Origin: Rubritepida sp.
Lineage (GTDB): Bacteria > Pseudomonadota > Alphaproteobacteria > Acetobacterales > Acetobacteraceae
Direction of reading: 5' to 3'
DNA length: 5,913 bases
Assembly (NCBI GenBank): GCA_007129145.1
Contig: SKWC01000267.1
Coordinates: 1 to 5,913, forward strand
Below the pieces are notes generated by a model that saw nothing but the letters and a program-made list of their open reading frames with translations, had not been told where the DNA came from and searched no databases. Shown here in pieces: positions 5,711-5,913 of this stretch (the stretch's first letter is position 1; every line of letters begins with the position of its first letter). The position numbers and the translations under genes are program-made.

Positions 5711-5747
5711 TGCCCTGATGGACAGGGCGCGCCGGCCATGCCCTGAT
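5711..5747 (+). repeat. 9-bp direct repeat TGCCCTGAT
   Basis: TGCCCTGAT occurs at 5711-5719 and 5739-5747, 28 bp apart start to start, within the 74-nt gap between the MFS and cyclase genes. Both copies contain the GCCCTG arm that can pair with the single CAGGGC between them. Confidence 0.5.
5712..5728 (+). promoter_or_regulatory. Hairpin just after the MFS stop codon
   Basis: GCCCTG (5712-5717) and CAGGGC (5723-5728) pair perfectly around a 5-nt loop (ATGGA), beginning 7 nt after the MFS stop. No T-run follows, so it is at best a weak terminator. The right arm can alternatively pair with a second GCCCTG at 5740-5745. Confidence 0.45.
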
Positions 5748-5766
5748 CGCAACGACCAACCGCCGG

Positions 5767-5772
5767 AAGGAG
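5767..5772 (+). promoter_or_regulatory. Ribosome binding site AAGGAG for the cyclase-family gene
   Basis: AAGGAG lies 7 nt before ATG 5780, a near-ideal spacing. It supports both the existence and the start of the partial gene at the right edge. Confidence 0.75.
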
Positions 5773-5779
5773 AATCCGC

Positions 5780-5913
5780 ATGGAATTCGTTGATCTGAGC
5801 CGCGAGATCTTCCACCGAACCCAGACCCACCCCTCGCACCCGCCGGTGGTGATGACGGTGTGGAACGACCACAACGAACCCAAGCGCGCGGGCAACACCA
5901 CCTTCAGCAGCAA
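5780..5913 (+). CDS. Putative cyclase / kynurenine formamidase-like metal-dependent hydrolase, N-terminal fragment
   Basis: Only the first 44 codons are present; the frame is open to the window edge. The translation begins MEFVDLSREIFHRTQTHPSHPP and continues with VVMTVWNDHNEPKRAGNTTFSS. 'DLS.EI....HP.HP' and the later 'TTFSS' match the N-terminus of the putative cyclase family (PF04199), which includes kynurenine formamidase KynB, isatin hydrolase and related amidases. The family's metal-binding HxGTHxDxPxHF motif should follow shortly after the cut, so activity cannot be judged. These cytoplasmic enzymes hydrolyse formyl-amide, cyclic amide or related bonds, giving carboxylates. It lies 74 nt after the MFS gene in the same direction and could be co-transcribed with it, which would make the MFS protein a candidate carrier of its substrate or product. 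Family call is good for a fragment; specific substrate is unknown. Confidence 0.75.
   Translation, partial: MEFVDLSREIFHRTQTHPSHPPVVMTVWNDHNEPKRAGNTTFSS

Noticed and set aside
4485..5759. Minus-strand open frame of 424 codons opposite the MFS gene
   Set aside because: It mirrors the MFS coding region and reads as Gln/Arg/Pro/Gly-rich sequence with no motif; the plus-strand MFS reading has clear membrane segments and a good ribosome binding site.

Overview
The window is high-GC (roughly 70% by eye), with strong G/C third-position bias in all genes, AAGGAG-type ribosome binding sites and protein families typical of Alphaproteobacteria. A fused TAXI-type TRAP permease, a small secreted protein often labelled 'peptidase S1', and a cyclase-family enzyme together suggest a Rhodospirillales member, perhaps Acetobacteraceae (Roseomonas-like). 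That taxonomic call is inference; no rRNA or marker gene is present.

Layout, left to right. (1) The last 84 codons of a YifB/ComM-type Mg-chelatase-like AAA+ ATPase, plus strand. (2) A 166-nt spacer with a candidate promoter and a small hairpin. (3) A small secreted protein of 161 residues, plus strand, 423-908. (4) A convergent 53-nt spacer holding a perfect 10-bp stem-loop that probably serves as a terminator for one or both sides. (5) On the minus strand, a TAXI-type TRAP transport operon: the periplasmic solute-binding protein (3238-4260) is first in transcription, followed after 116 nt by a fused DctQ-DctM permease (962-3121). The gap between them holds a strong 9-bp stem-loop. (6) A 218-nt divergent control region (4261-4478). 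(7) On the plus strand, a 12-helix MFS transporter (4479-5705). (8) The first 44 codons of a putative cyclase / kynurenine formamidase-like hydrolase (5780 to the window edge), 74 nt downstream of the MFS gene.

How the genes may work together: the solute-binding protein and fused permease form one complete TAXI-TRAP importer, in which the binding protein captures an organic anion in the periplasm and the permease moves it with an ion gradient. The divergently transcribed MFS gene and following cyclase gene may be a second unit dealing with the same or a related carboxylate or amide compound, but only proximity and the shared control region support this. The ATPase and secreted-protein genes look unrelated to it.

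This is mostly an ordinary chromosomal metabolic/transport region. I see no mobile element, CRISPR array, tRNA or rRNA, and no convincing sign of a wholly new system. The items most worth a second look are the structured non-coding segments: the intercistronic stem-loop in the TRAP operon, the dyad and repeated CGTTCC motifs in the divergent region, and two mutually exclusive hairpins before the cyclase gene. The extra loop of about 60 residues in the permease is also worth checking.
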